Shown here: in pieces, positions 26,609 through 34,674 of the stretch
How positions within the stretch are numbered: the first letter of the stretch is position 1
Layout: every line of letters starts with the position of its first letter
Source of the DNA: Rhodanobacter sp.
Lineage (GTDB): Bacteria; Pseudomonadota; Gammaproteobacteria; Xanthomonadales; Rhodanobacteraceae
Direction of reading: 5' to 3'
Assembly (NCBI GenBank): GCA_030148505.1
Contig: JASBTI010000016.1
Coordinates: 62,001-126,000 of the forward strand
Length of the DNA: 64,000 bases
Made by a program: the position numbers and the translations under genes
Notes under the pieces: model-generated
The model's input: the letters and a program-made list of their open reading frames with translations, nothing else
What the model was told of the DNA's origin: nothing
The model's database searches: none

Positions 26609-27628
26609 ATGACTTCTCTCCGCGCATGCCTCGGCACTGCCGTGGCGGTCCTCCTATTGCCTGCAGTTCTGCCCGTCGCCGCCTCTCCGGCACCAGGCCA
26701 GACGCAGGTTTCCACCACGCTGTTCGTCAACGCCAGCGACCTTCAACGCACCGGCGCCCAAACCAAGGACGAAGGACTGGGTGTTGATTTGCAGCGCTTT
26801 TACATCGATGTTCATCATCGTTTTGACTCGCAATGGTCCGCGAGAGTCACTACCGACATCAACTGGTTGAGGCAGCAGGACCCGACCGATTTGTGGGTCA
26901 AATACGCCTATATCCAAAGGACGTTCGGGCGACGACTGGCCTTGCGCTTCGGCAGCGCGCCGACACCGTGGGCCGAGTTTGCCAATGTGTGGGGCGGCTA
27001 CCGCTACATCGACAAGGAGCTGTTGACCCGTATGAAAGTGGGATCGGCCGCGGACTGGGGCGTGCATGCAGTGGGCGGCCTGGGCCGCATCAGCTACGCC
27101 GTATCCGCGGTCACCGGCGCGGGATTCAAACATCCGCGTACCGGCCATGATGTCGATGTCGAAGCCCGGCTAGCCTGGCAACCGAGCCCACACAGTGTGC
27201 TAGGTATCGGCGGCTATCGCGGTACTCGAGCACAGGACATCAATGGCGCGCCCCATCGCCACACGGCCGAACGCTGGAACGCGCTGGCCGCCTACGTCAA
27301 CGGCCGCGTCAGGTTTGGCGCACAGTATTTCCATGCCAGCAACTGGACGCGGGTGACCGCCTTACTGCCTGATGCCGCAAGCGGCTGGTCGTCCTGGGCC
27401 AGTTACCGCGTGCTGCCGAAGGTGGCGATCTTCGGACGCTATGACCGGTCGCGGCCAAGCCTGCTCCTTGCCCCCTCGCGTAGCGATCGATATAGCCAGC
27501 TCGGCGTGGAATGGATACCGAACCGGTATATGCGTCTGGCATTGGCGGGCAAGCATGAAGTGATCAATACCGGTACGGTACGGCGCAAATCCAACGAATG
27601 GGGTGTCTGGGGAATGTTCAAGTTCTGA
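26609..27628 (+). CDS. outer-membrane porin
   Basis: This 339-residue protein has a signal peptide (cleavage near AAS-PAP) and amphipathic strands with regular aromatic girdle residues, ending in phenylalanine (GMFKF), the usual outer-membrane barrel signal. The pattern DLQRFYIDVHHRFDSQWSARVTTDI resembles phosphate-selective or short-chain-acid porins. It follows the cytochrome pair by 54 bases and may admit their substrate. The substrate is unknown. Confidence 0.72.
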   Translation: MTSLRACLGTAVAVLLLPAVLPVAASPAPGQTQVSTTLFVNASDLQRTGAQTKDEGLGVDLQRFYIDVHHRFDSQWSARVTTDINWLRQQDPTDLWVKYAYIQRTFGRRLALRFGSAPTPWAEFANVWGGYRYIDKELLTRMKVGSAADWGVHAVGGLGRISYAVSAVTGAGFKHPRTGHDVDVEARLAWQPSPHSVLGIGGYRGTRAQDINGAPHRHTAERWNALAAYVNGRVRFGAQYFHASNWTRVTALLPDAASGWSSWASYRVLPKVAIFGRYDRSRPSLLLAPSRSDRYSQLGVEWIPNRYMRLALAGKHEVINTGTVRRKSNEWGVWGMFKF

Positions 27629-27781
27629 CGCTCTGCCGAAACCCTCGGCCCTACGCCGGATTGGGGGGTATGGGGTAACCGATGCGATCGGCGGCGCGAG
27701 CAGCAACTGGCCAGAAATACCCCTAAGCAGGTCCGCAGCCAGTACCCGTTGATTTTGTCTGCAGCGGCAAGAAGCAGCACG

Positions 27782-28309
27782 CTACGGATCGAAAGCGATG
27801 CCCAGCAGAGCCATGGTCTCGCCGCGATTGGGGTCGTGCAGACCGCCGTTGGAGATATGCCTGACCTGCACGCTGACGCGTCGCCCCTGCCACCCCAGCG
27901 TACTGACGAACTCGTAGCAGCTGCTCAGTGTCTGTGTGCGACCGCGGTGCAGCGCCGGCTGAAAGCTGAAGAAGAACCGCCGGTACCCGTCACCGCGATC
28001 GCCGGCATGTAGACGGATGCCGGCAGCGACCAGCCACACCGGCGCCGCCGTACCATAACGGGCATGCTGATACGTCGCGAGATCGCGGCCGCCGATCCAC
28101 CCTGCCGACAGATCGGGTGACCAGCTCAGACGGCTGTCGCCGAGACGGTGTGTGCCCAATACGCCTTCAGCGAATATCACGTTGGCTGCGTGACGGTCCA
28201 TATAGCTGCGTCCCAGCTGAATTTCCAGACGGGCAGCGACAGCCGGAAATACCATCAGGGCAGGGGCGAGCACCAACAGCCCGCGCGTCAGGGTAGGGAA
28301 GATATTCAT
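27782..28309 (-). CDS. PagL-like lipid A 3-O-deacylase
   Basis: This 175-residue outer-membrane protein has a signal peptide (MNIFPTLTRGLLVLAPALMVFPAVA) and the PagL motif VRHISNGGLHDPNRGE holding the catalytic His-Ser pair. Beta strands follow, with a final LLGIAFDP. PagL removes the 3-O acyl chain of lipid A and alters endotoxin activity and permeability. It is a single gene, convergent with the porin and not obviously in an operon. Confidence 0.78.
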   Translation of the reverse strand: MNIFPTLTRGLLVLAPALMVFPAVAARLEIQLGRSYMDRHAANVIFAEGVLGTHRLGDSRLSWSPDLSAGWIGGRDLATYQHARYGTAAPVWLVAAGIRLHAGDRGDGYRRFFFSFQPALHRGRTQTLSSCYEFVSTLGWQGRRVSVQVRHISNGGLHDPNRGETMALLGIAFDP

Positions 28310-28469
28310 GGAGGCCGGAGGTGGACGGGAATCTTTAATGCACCACGTAGTGTATTAAATGCCGACGTCGAGAACAGATGAATTTCCGCAACCCACGACT
28401 TGCCTTGTCGATTCACCATGCAAGAGCCCCGGATCATGCCGGGTTCTTGCCGCTCCAGTCGTGAGGTGG
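28310..28469. other. gap between PagL-like and M16 genes with weak hairpin
   Basis: This 160-base gap contains CAAGAGCCCCGG-ATCATG-CCGGGTTCTTG near 28421-28450, an imperfect hairpin just beyond the M16 operon end. It may stop that transcript, though no U-run follows. Confidence 0.3.
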
Positions 28470-29981
28470 TCAGTCCGTCGGGAGCCCGCCACGGGTCGGC
28501 ATCCGCAGCAACGGGCTGTCCAGATCCAACGCGGCAGCCTCCACTACCTCGGCTTTCGGATGTGCCTTGCGCACCGTTGCCGCGAATCGGGAGGTGTCAC
28601 CGACCACCACCACTTTACTGCCCTCGGCATCCAGATGCCGATGCGCATAGGCTTCGATCTGTCCCGGTGTCACCGCCTGCACCTGCTCGATGTACTGATC
28701 GATCTGCTGCAGATCGATCCCGTAGATTGCCAACCTTGCGACCTGCCCCGCCAACCCCTCCGTGGTTTCGAGGCTTCGCCCATAACTGCCGATCAGGGTC
28801 GCCTTGCGCGCAGCCAGCTCGTGCACGGATGCCGTTGATCTGCCGAGATGCCTGAGCTCCGCCAGTATCAGGTCGAGCACCTGCGGTACCGACGGGTTCT
28901 TGGTCTGCGCCGCGGCCAGCCACAGCCCGGCGTCGCTCAGGGGTTCGAGTCGGCTGCTGGCACCGTAGGAAAGTCCGCGGCGGATTCGGATCTGCTCGTT
29001 GAGCCGGGCCGAATACGAGCCGCCGAGTACCGCATTGGCCACCACGCCGACGTAGTAGTCCGGTGCGCGACGTGGGGGCACAGCGTGTGCCACCACCACA
29101 CCGGCCTGGCCGGCACCATGCTGATCGATCAGCAGGATCGCCGGCAGACGGCTGGCCGTTTTTCCCACCGGCTTGACCGGCAACGGCATAGCCGGCTTGG
29201 GCCAGTCGCCGAAGCTGGCCTGCGCCAGCTGCCGGGCCCGGGCCGGCGTGATATCCCCCGTCAGCACCAGAATCGCGTTGTCAGGCCGGTACAGACTCGC
29301 GTGCAGCCGCTGCACGTCCGCGCGAGTGATCCGCGCCAGCGATGCCGGTGTACCGCTGCGCGAATGGCCATAGGCGCCGGTGCCGAACACGCCGCGACTG
29401 GCTGCCAGCGCCGCCAGTGCCGTCGGCTGACTGAGCATCAGATGCAGGTCGTCAATCGCCTGAGCCTTCGCCCGGCCGAGTTCAGCCGCACTGAATGTCG
29501 GCTGGCGTACCACGTCGGCGAGCAGAGCCAACGCCTTCGGCAACTTCGGCGTGGTCACGGTAATGCCGACGGCACTTTCGTCCCAGCCGGCAGCAGCTTT
29601 CAGTGTGCCGCCCAGCGCTTCGGCCGCCGCGGCGATCTGCGGCGCGGTCTTGCCTGCTGCCCCCTTGCTCAGCAGGTTGGCGGTGAGCTCGGCCAAGCCT
29701 GCCAGCTTCGGCGGGTCCATCTCGCCGCCGCTGCGCAGCACCAGTCGTGCGGTCACCAGCGGCAGCTCGGCACGACGTACACTGACCACTTGCAAGCCGT
29801 TCGGCAACGTCTGCGAAGCCGGAATCGGCACGGCCAGTTTCGGCACCGGACCGGGAGCCGGCGGCGATGCCGGAAAGCCGCCCGTCGGGGCCGCCATCGG
29901 CAGCGCCGCCGACACACCGCCCGATGCCATCAGGGCCGCAGCCAGCAACACCAGATGCACCGCTTTCATCGATCGGCTCAT
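28470..29981 (-). CDS. M16-family peptidase-like protein without zinc motif
   Basis: This 503-residue secreted M16 homologue has a signal peptide (MKAVHLVLLAAALMASGGVSA). In the place of the HxxEH zinc motif the N-domain has a segment like LAELTANLLSKG, so it cannot bind the catalytic zinc. The C-terminal lobe retains the M16 signatures RRGLSYGASSRL and GQVARLA. Such inactive partners pair with an active M16 subunit (like mitochondrial processing peptidase alpha/beta or YmxG/PqqL pairs). The start (29981) overlaps the stop of the active subunit by 4 bases. Confidence 0.85.
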   Translation of the reverse strand: MSRSMKAVHLVLLAAALMASGGVSAALPMAAPTGGFPASPPAPGPVPKLAVPIPASQTLPNGLQVVSVRRAELPLVTARLVLRSGGEMDPPKLAGLAELTANLLSKGAAGKTAPQIAAAAEALGGTLKAAAGWDESAVGITVTTPKLPKALALLADVVRQPTFSAAELGRAKAQAIDDLHLMLSQPTALAALAASRGVFGTGAYGHSRSGTPASLARITRADVQRLHASLYRPDNAILVLTGDITPARARQLAQASFGDWPKPAMPLPVKPVGKTASRLPAILLIDQHGAGQAGVVVAHAVPPRRAPDYYVGVVANAVLGGSYSARLNEQIRIRRGLSYGASSRLEPLSDAGLWLAAAQTKNPSVPQVLDLILAELRHLGRSTASVHELAARKATLIGSYGRSLETTEGLAGQVARLAIYGIDLQQIDQYIEQVQAVTPGQIEAYAHRHLDAEGSKVVVVGDTSRFAATVRKAHPKAEVVEAAALDLDSPLLRMPTRGGLPTD

Positions 29982-31366
29982 TTCGCTTCTCCGTTGGCCG
30001 TCGCCGCTGCTGCCCCGGTCGCTTGCGGCAGATAATCGATGGTGACGCTGCGGGCGCCGGTGACATATTTCTGCAGCACACGGTGTACGTCGGCAGCACT
30101 GACTTTCTGCAGCATCGCGAGGTCGGTATTGACGTGTTCCGGCCCGCCCTCGATCAAGGTGGCGTTGCCCAGCGCGAACGCGACACCCTGTGCCGTCTGG
30201 CGATGCTCGAGCTCGCTGGTCAGCAGTTGTGTCTTCACCTTGTCCAGCTCGGCGGTGGAAATCGGCTGAGTCGCCAGCCAGATGATCTCCTCGTTCAACA
30301 GCTTCTCCGCTTCGGCGGGCTGATGACCGCTGGCGAGAATCGCGTAGACAACGAACAGGCCCGGACCTATCCGGCCATCCGCATCGGCACCGACTTGCTG
30401 GGCAACCTGATGGCGATAGACCAGCGATTGGTAAAGCCGCGATGAGTCCCCCCGCGCCAGCAACGCCGCCGCCACCTGCAAGGCGATAGTGTCGGCGCTG
30501 TGCGAAGCTGGCGGAATCAGCCAGGTCAGCGCCACCGCCGGCAACGGTGCAGTGGCGCTGGTCACGGTGTAGCGCAGGTTCTTCTTGCGCGCCGGTTCCT
30601 TCACGGTGATCGGCGGCACCGGCAAGGCCGGCTTGGGGATCCAGCCAAAGTAGCGATCCACCCAGGCATCGAGCTGCTTCTGATCGAAGTCGCCAACCAC
30701 GATCAAGGTGGCGTTGTCCGGGCGATAAAAGGTCTTGTGGAAGTTGATTACGTCGCGCAGCGAAGCGGCCTGCAAATCCTTGATGCTGCCGATGGTCGGT
30801 CGCTTGTAAGGGTAGGTGGTGTACGAATACGGATCGATCGCGTTGAACAGCTTGCCGTAAGGCTGTGCCAGCACGCGTGTGCGGTATTCCTCCTCCACCA
30901 CGGCGCGTTCGGACTGGAAGTTTTTCTGGTCGACGTTGAGGTTGGAAAGCCGTTCGGCTTCGGCCCACAACAGGGTCTGCAGGTAGTTGCTCGGCACCAC
31001 CTCGAAATAGTTGGTGACATCGTCGCCGGTGGAAGCGTTGTTGGCGCCGCCGACGTCCTCGGTCAGGCGATCCATCTGCTCGGCATGCATGTGCTTGGTA
31101 CTTTTGAACATCAAGTGTTCGAACAGGTGCGCGAAACCGGAGCGCCCCTTCGGATCGTCCTTGGAACCGACGTGGTACCACATCTGCACGGCCACATTGG
31201 GACTGGAGTGATCCACCACGCTGAGCACCTGCAGGCCATTGGACAAGGTCCGCTGGTGGAACTGGATGGGCGGGATGCGCAGTTCGGTGGCGGCGACCGG
31301 CGGCCACGCGCCGGTGACGGCCAACAGGGCACAGGTTGCCAACAACATGGCCGGGCGCAGTCGCAT
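29978..31366 (-). CDS. M16-family zinc peptidase (active subunit)
   Basis: This 462-residue secreted zinc peptidase has a signal peptide (MLLATCALLAVTG...) and the inverted zinc motif HLFEH followed downstream by the second zinc-ligand region AVVEEEYRTR. These are the M16 (insulinase/PqqL-like) catalytic residues. The ATG at 31366 has GGGA six bases upstream; an ATG two codons earlier is also possible. It is followed by its inactive partner with ATGA overlap. Likely a periplasmic oligopeptide protease. Confidence 0.88.
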   Translation of the reverse strand: MRLRPAMLLATCALLAVTGAWPPVAATELRIPPIQFHQRTLSNGLQVLSVVDHSSPNVAVQMWYHVGSKDDPKGRSGFAHLFEHLMFKSTKHMHAEQMDRLTEDVGGANNASTGDDVTNYFEVVPSNYLQTLLWAEAERLSNLNVDQKNFQSERAVVEEEYRTRVLAQPYGKLFNAIDPYSYTTYPYKRPTIGSIKDLQAASLRDVINFHKTFYRPDNATLIVVGDFDQKQLDAWVDRYFGWIPKPALPVPPITVKEPARKKNLRYTVTSATAPLPAVALTWLIPPASHSADTIALQVAAALLARGDSSRLYQSLVYRHQVAQQVGADADGRIGPGLFVVYAILASGHQPAEAEKLLNEEIIWLATQPISTAELDKVKTQLLTSELEHRQTAQGVAFALGNATLIEGGPEHVNTDLAMLQKVSAADVHRVLQKYVTGARSVTIDYLPQATGAAAATANGEAK

Positions 31367-31465
31367 GGTCATTCCCTTGCGTTCCTTTCAGATGTGAGGC
31401 GCCACCATAGCAAGCCCGGCGGGGTGGCGCGGACATGACTTGTGACCCATCCGGCTCGAATATTG

Positions 31466-31504
31466 CCCGGGTGTTATTGACAGGTATTTTAACCCGGGTA
31501 ATAT
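31466..31504. promoter_or_regulatory. promoter with two CCCGGGT palindromic boxes ahead of DUF2239 gene
   Basis: TTGACA (31477-31482), 16 bases, TAATAT (31499-31504) form a good sigma-70 promoter for the plus-strand DUF2239 gene. Two copies of a CCCGGGT-centred palindrome (31466-31472 and 31493-31499), each with AT-rich TTA/TAA flanks, bracket it; the second overlaps the -10. This looks like a repressor control region, but the regulator is not in the neighbourhood. Confidence 0.6.
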
Positions 31505-31533
31505 ATGCGCTTCCCGTGCCTCGGAGATTCGCC

Positions 31534-32127
31534 ATGCCTACCCATACCGACACCCCCTGCAGCGCGTTCGCGCAGCAGCGGCTAATCGCCAACGGCACGC
31601 TGACCCAGGTGGCGGCGGCGACCAAGCAGGCTATCGACGCGGGCACGACCGGCCCCGTGCTGATCTTCGATGATTACAGCAGCCAACAGATCGAGCTGGA
31701 TTTCCGCGGTTCAGCGGATGACGTGCTGGCACGGCTTGCACCAGCCGAAGCCGCCGCCGAGCGACCCGCGCGCGGCCCTGGCCGACCGAAACTGGGCGTG
31801 ACCTCGCGCGAAGTAACCTTGCTGCCGCGCCACTGGGAGTGGCTGGCGCAGCAACCGGGCGGCGCCTCCGCCGTGCTTCGCCGCTTGGTCGAGAACGCCC
31901 GGCGCCGTGGTGCGCCGAAAGCGCGTATGCAGCAAGCGATGGAGGCGGTCGAACGCTTCATGCAGGCGATGACCGGCGACTTCCGCGGCCATGAGGAAGC
32001 GTCGCGGGCGTTCTACCGCGGCGAACGCGAGCGGTTCGCCACCCTGACCGAGCCGTGGCCCGTCGATGTCCGCGATCATCTGCGTCGACTGGTCGCACGG
32101 GCATGGAGCGATCAATCGCCCGAGTAA
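31534..32127 (+). CDS. DUF2239 family protein
   Basis: This 197-residue soluble protein of unknown function has the conserved segments PVLIFDDYSSQQIELDFRG, GRPKLGVTSREVTLLPRHW and a C-terminal FYRGERERFATL...PWPVDVRDHL typical of DUF2239. The ATG at 31534 has GGAG 7 bases upstream; an earlier in-frame start lies in the promoter. It precedes an MFS transporter by 47 bases. No enzymatic motif was recognised; the high charge suggests a nucleic-acid or protein-binding role. Confidence 0.78.
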   Translation: MPTHTDTPCSAFAQQRLIANGTLTQVAAATKQAIDAGTTGPVLIFDDYSSQQIELDFRGSADDVLARLAPAEAAAERPARGPGRPKLGVTSREVTLLPRHWEWLAQQPGGASAVLRRLVENARRRGAPKARMQQAMEAVERFMQAMTGDFRGHEEASRAFYRGERERFATLTEPWPVDVRDHLRRLVARAWSDQSPE

Positions 32128-32174
32128 AGCCGGCGGCGCAACACGCCTCAAAAACTCATAAAAGGGACTTTTTC

Positions 32175-33464
32175 ATGAACAAACCACGCCGTGACTCGAT
32201 GCTCGCCAATCGCAATTTCCGCCTGCTGTTCGGCGGCAGCACGATCTCGATGCTGGGCGACCAGTTCACCCTGGTGGCCCTGCCATGGCTGGTACTAAAA
32301 CTCTCCGGTGATCCCGCCGCGCTCGGCATCGTGCTGGCCACGATGGCATTGCCGCGGGCGGCGTTCATGCTGATCGGCGGCGCGGTGGTAGACCGCCTTT
32401 CCCCACGCAAGGTATTGCTGGCCGCACGCGGTACCAATGCGCTGCTGGTCGCCGTGCTGGCCAGCCTGGTGCTGCTGGGCGACATCCACATGTGGATGAT
32501 CTACGGCATCGCCCTGGGCATCGGCCTGTCCACCGCATTTGCCTACCCGGCCGGCTCGGCGATCCTGCCGCAGCTGGTCAAGCCCGAGCAGTTGCAGCCG
32601 GCCAACGCGCTGGTGATGGGCATGCGCCAGCTCAGTATGTTCGTCGGTCCGGCCTTGGCCGGCCTGGTGATCAGCCTCGGCGCCCATCGTGCGACTACCC
32701 CGGGCGTGCAGGATGCGGGCGGCCTCGGCCTGGCCTTCAGCATCGATGCGGCGAGCTTTCTGTTCTCGCTGGGGTCGCTGCTGCTGATCCGCATCCACAG
32801 TGACCTCCATCCGAAGGCGGCGGTCGGCAGCGTACTGGCCAACGTAGCCAGCGGCGTGCGGATGATCTGGGCCGACCTGCCGCTGCGCGCGTTCATGCTC
32901 TACGCCGCCGTCGTCTCGGTCTTCGTCGCCGGCCCGCTGCAAGTTGGCCTGCCGATGCTGGCCGATACGCGGATGGATCTCGGTGCCGCCTCGCTGGGCA
33001 TCCTGATGACGGCGAACGGCGGCGGCATGCTGCTGGGCAGCGCGCTGTCCGGCCTCGCCACCCGCTTGGTCAATAGTCGTCTTGGCCTGATGGTACTGAG
33101 CATCGACAGCCTCGTCGGCCTGGCCCTCGCCGCACTGGCGCTTGTGCATTCCACCGTGGGCGGCGCGATCCTGCTGGCCATCACCGGCGTATTCGGCGGC
33201 ATCGCCCAGATCGCCATCGTCAGCTGGATCCAGCGCCGCGTGGCACCGGAAATGATGGGCCGCACCATGAGCGTGCTGATGTTCACCTTCATGGGGCTCG
33301 GCCCACTCTCCGCCGCGCTGGCCGGCAGCCTGTTGAAGGTGATTCCGCTGACCACCCTGTTCGTCGGCGCCGGCCTACTGCTGACCACCATCGCCCTGAG
33401 CTGCATGAGCAGCCCGGCGCTGCGCGCCATCGGCACGGCACGGATGGAGCCGGCGGCGGGCTAA
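32175..33464 (+). CDS. MFS transporter, DHA3/macrolide-efflux-like
   Basis: This 429-residue 12-helix transporter of the MFS_3 (DHA3, MefA-like) type has the N-terminal LFGGSTISMLGDQFTLVALPWLVLKLSG and the motif A-like VDRLSPRKVLL. It probably exports a small molecule or drug. The ATG at 32175 has AAGGGA upstream. It shares the CCCGGGT-marked promoter with DUF2239. Confidence 0.82.
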   Translation: MNKPRRDSMLANRNFRLLFGGSTISMLGDQFTLVALPWLVLKLSGDPAALGIVLATMALPRAAFMLIGGAVVDRLSPRKVLLAARGTNALLVAVLASLVLLGDIHMWMIYGIALGIGLSTAFAYPAGSAILPQLVKPEQLQPANALVMGMRQLSMFVGPALAGLVISLGAHRATTPGVQDAGGLGLAFSIDAASFLFSLGSLLLIRIHSDLHPKAAVGSVLANVASGVRMIWADLPLRAFMLYAAVVSVFVAGPLQVGLPMLADTRMDLGAASLGILMTANGGGMLLGSALSGLATRLVNSRLGLMVLSIDSLVGLALAALALVHSTVGGAILLAITGVFGGIAQIAIVSWIQRRVAPEMMGRTMSVLMFTFMGLGPLSAALAGSLLKVIPLTTLFVGAGLLLTTIALSCMSSPALRAIGTARMEPAAG

Positions 33465-33510
33465 TGGGGGATCGCTGGCGGGTTCTCCACAGTCATTCGA
33501 AAGAACACGC

Positions 33511-33552
33511 TGGCCCGGTTTTTTGACTCGGAATGCCAACCCGGGCCATTTT
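33511..33552 (+). terminator. possible long-loop terminator after MFS gene
   Basis: TGGCCCGG (33511-33518) can pair with CCGGGCCA (33541-33548), followed by TTTT. The loop is 22 bases, longer than usual, so this is a weak call. Confidence 0.3.
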
Positions 33553-33674
33553 CAGTCCTTGCAGACTCAATGACGGGTGTGCAAGCTGGGAAGATCGGAG
33601 ATCGACCCATTTCAGGCATTCGATCTCGCGGCACCATTCAAGATTATGTGGACTCAAAGCAGGAGCTTCGGCAA

Positions 33675-34079
33675 ATGCTCAAGACCGTTGGCGGCGTCGA
33701 TATACTCCCCCAGCACAAGGCTTCGTGTCATTGCGGCGCGGTAGAGCTTGTGCTCGACCTTCCCGATGGAATCGTCAACCCAAGACGATGCGACTGCTCG
33801 ATCTGTAAACGCAGAGGTGCGGTCGTTGCGTCCGTTCGGTTGTCCGGTATTCGCGTCGTCAAGGGCGCAGACCTCCTCAGGCTATATCAGTTCAACACCA
33901 ACACGGCCAAGCACTATTTTTGCTCAATCTGCGGCATCTACACGCATCACCAACGTCGCTCCAACCCTGAGGAGTATGGGTTTAACGTAGGTTGTCTTGA
34001 GGGTGTAAATCCATTCGACATTCCAGACATCCCCACCAACGATGGTATCAATCACCCCGCAGATCGAGGTGAGGTCTAA
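33675..34079 (+). CDS. GFA-domain (CENP-V/GFA) zinc protein
   Basis: This 134-residue protein of the glutathione-dependent formaldehyde-activating enzyme (GFA) family has the zinc cysteines in CHCGAVEL, CDCSICK and CSICGIYTHH. The ATG at 33675 has AGGAG nine bases before it; the reading frame is open a further 35 codons upstream but those residues are not family-like. GC content looks lower than in its neighbours, and the gene ends at a repeat-rich gap, hints of recent acquisition. Many GFA proteins have no proven formaldehyde function. Confidence 0.78.
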   Translation: MLKTVGGVDILPQHKASCHCGAVELVLDLPDGIVNPRRCDCSICKRRGAVVASVRLSGIRVVKGADLLRLYQFNTNTAKHYFCSICGIYTHHQRRSNPEEYGFNVGCLEGVNPFDIPDIPTNDGINHPADRGEV

Positions 34080-34674
34080 CTATCGAGAAGGGCATGTTTT
34101 CCGAGCCCTCTCGACCGTCCGCTTGTGGCCGAACTGAGAGATTCGAAGCCACGAAAAATTCCACGCAACGCGAAATTTTTCGCTCCTAGCTCTTCGCTCG
34201 CGCCACCGCACCAATAGCGCTGCTTACCCGGGGCGGCTGTGCGGCGGTGAGGTGGGGACGACAGGCCCGCAGGGGAGTCGACAGGGATGTCGGCTCCTTT
34301 TCGTCCGGACAGGAGTCCGGTCGAAAAGCCCGGCCCCGGCTTACGAATTTGCCGGGCAAGGATGCCCGGCAAGCGCCAAGCGGGGTGGCCTTCTCTTTGG
34401 TTACCTTTCTTTACTCCGGCCATCCTGTCCTCCGCCCTTCGGCCCGGCTTCGCCGTTCGCGCCCGTTCCGTACGGGTGCGTGACCACGCAAGAGAAAGTA
34501 ACTCGGGCCGCGAAGCGGCTCGAAACGCTCTTGCTCTCAATGCCCAACTTCACGCCAAACCAAGCGGAAGGCCAGAGGCGCTGGACCCCAGCCTTCGCTG
34601 GGGTGACGAGCTGGGGAGCGGGAATATTTCGCCTCACGCATCCACGGCGAATTGGCCACTGCACTAAGCCACGA
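34080..34674. repeat. 595-base non-coding repeat region
   Basis: There is no credible gene here. The stretch 34250-34520 contains GGCCTTCTCTTTGGTTACC, GTCCGGACAGGAGTCCGG and CAAGAGAAAGTAACTCGGGCC, wording of a long interspersed repeat often seen in Xanthomonadales intergenic DNA. It also contains the small palindrome listed next. The overall pattern suggests a repeat hot spot between the GFA gene and the RND pump. Confidence 0.55.
34585..34604. repeat. REP-like hairpin ACCCCAGC-CTTC-GCTGGGGT
   Basis: A perfect 8-bp inverted repeat with a CTTC loop, flanked by CTGG and GACGAG. This matches the classical short REP-like element (CTGGACCCCAGCCTTCGCTGGGGTGACG) of this bacterial group. Confidence 0.7.

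Noticed and set aside
29982-31646. Long in-frame extension of the second M16 gene through the first
   Set aside because: The residues are frame-shadow of the active M16 gene; the true start with signal peptide is at 29981.
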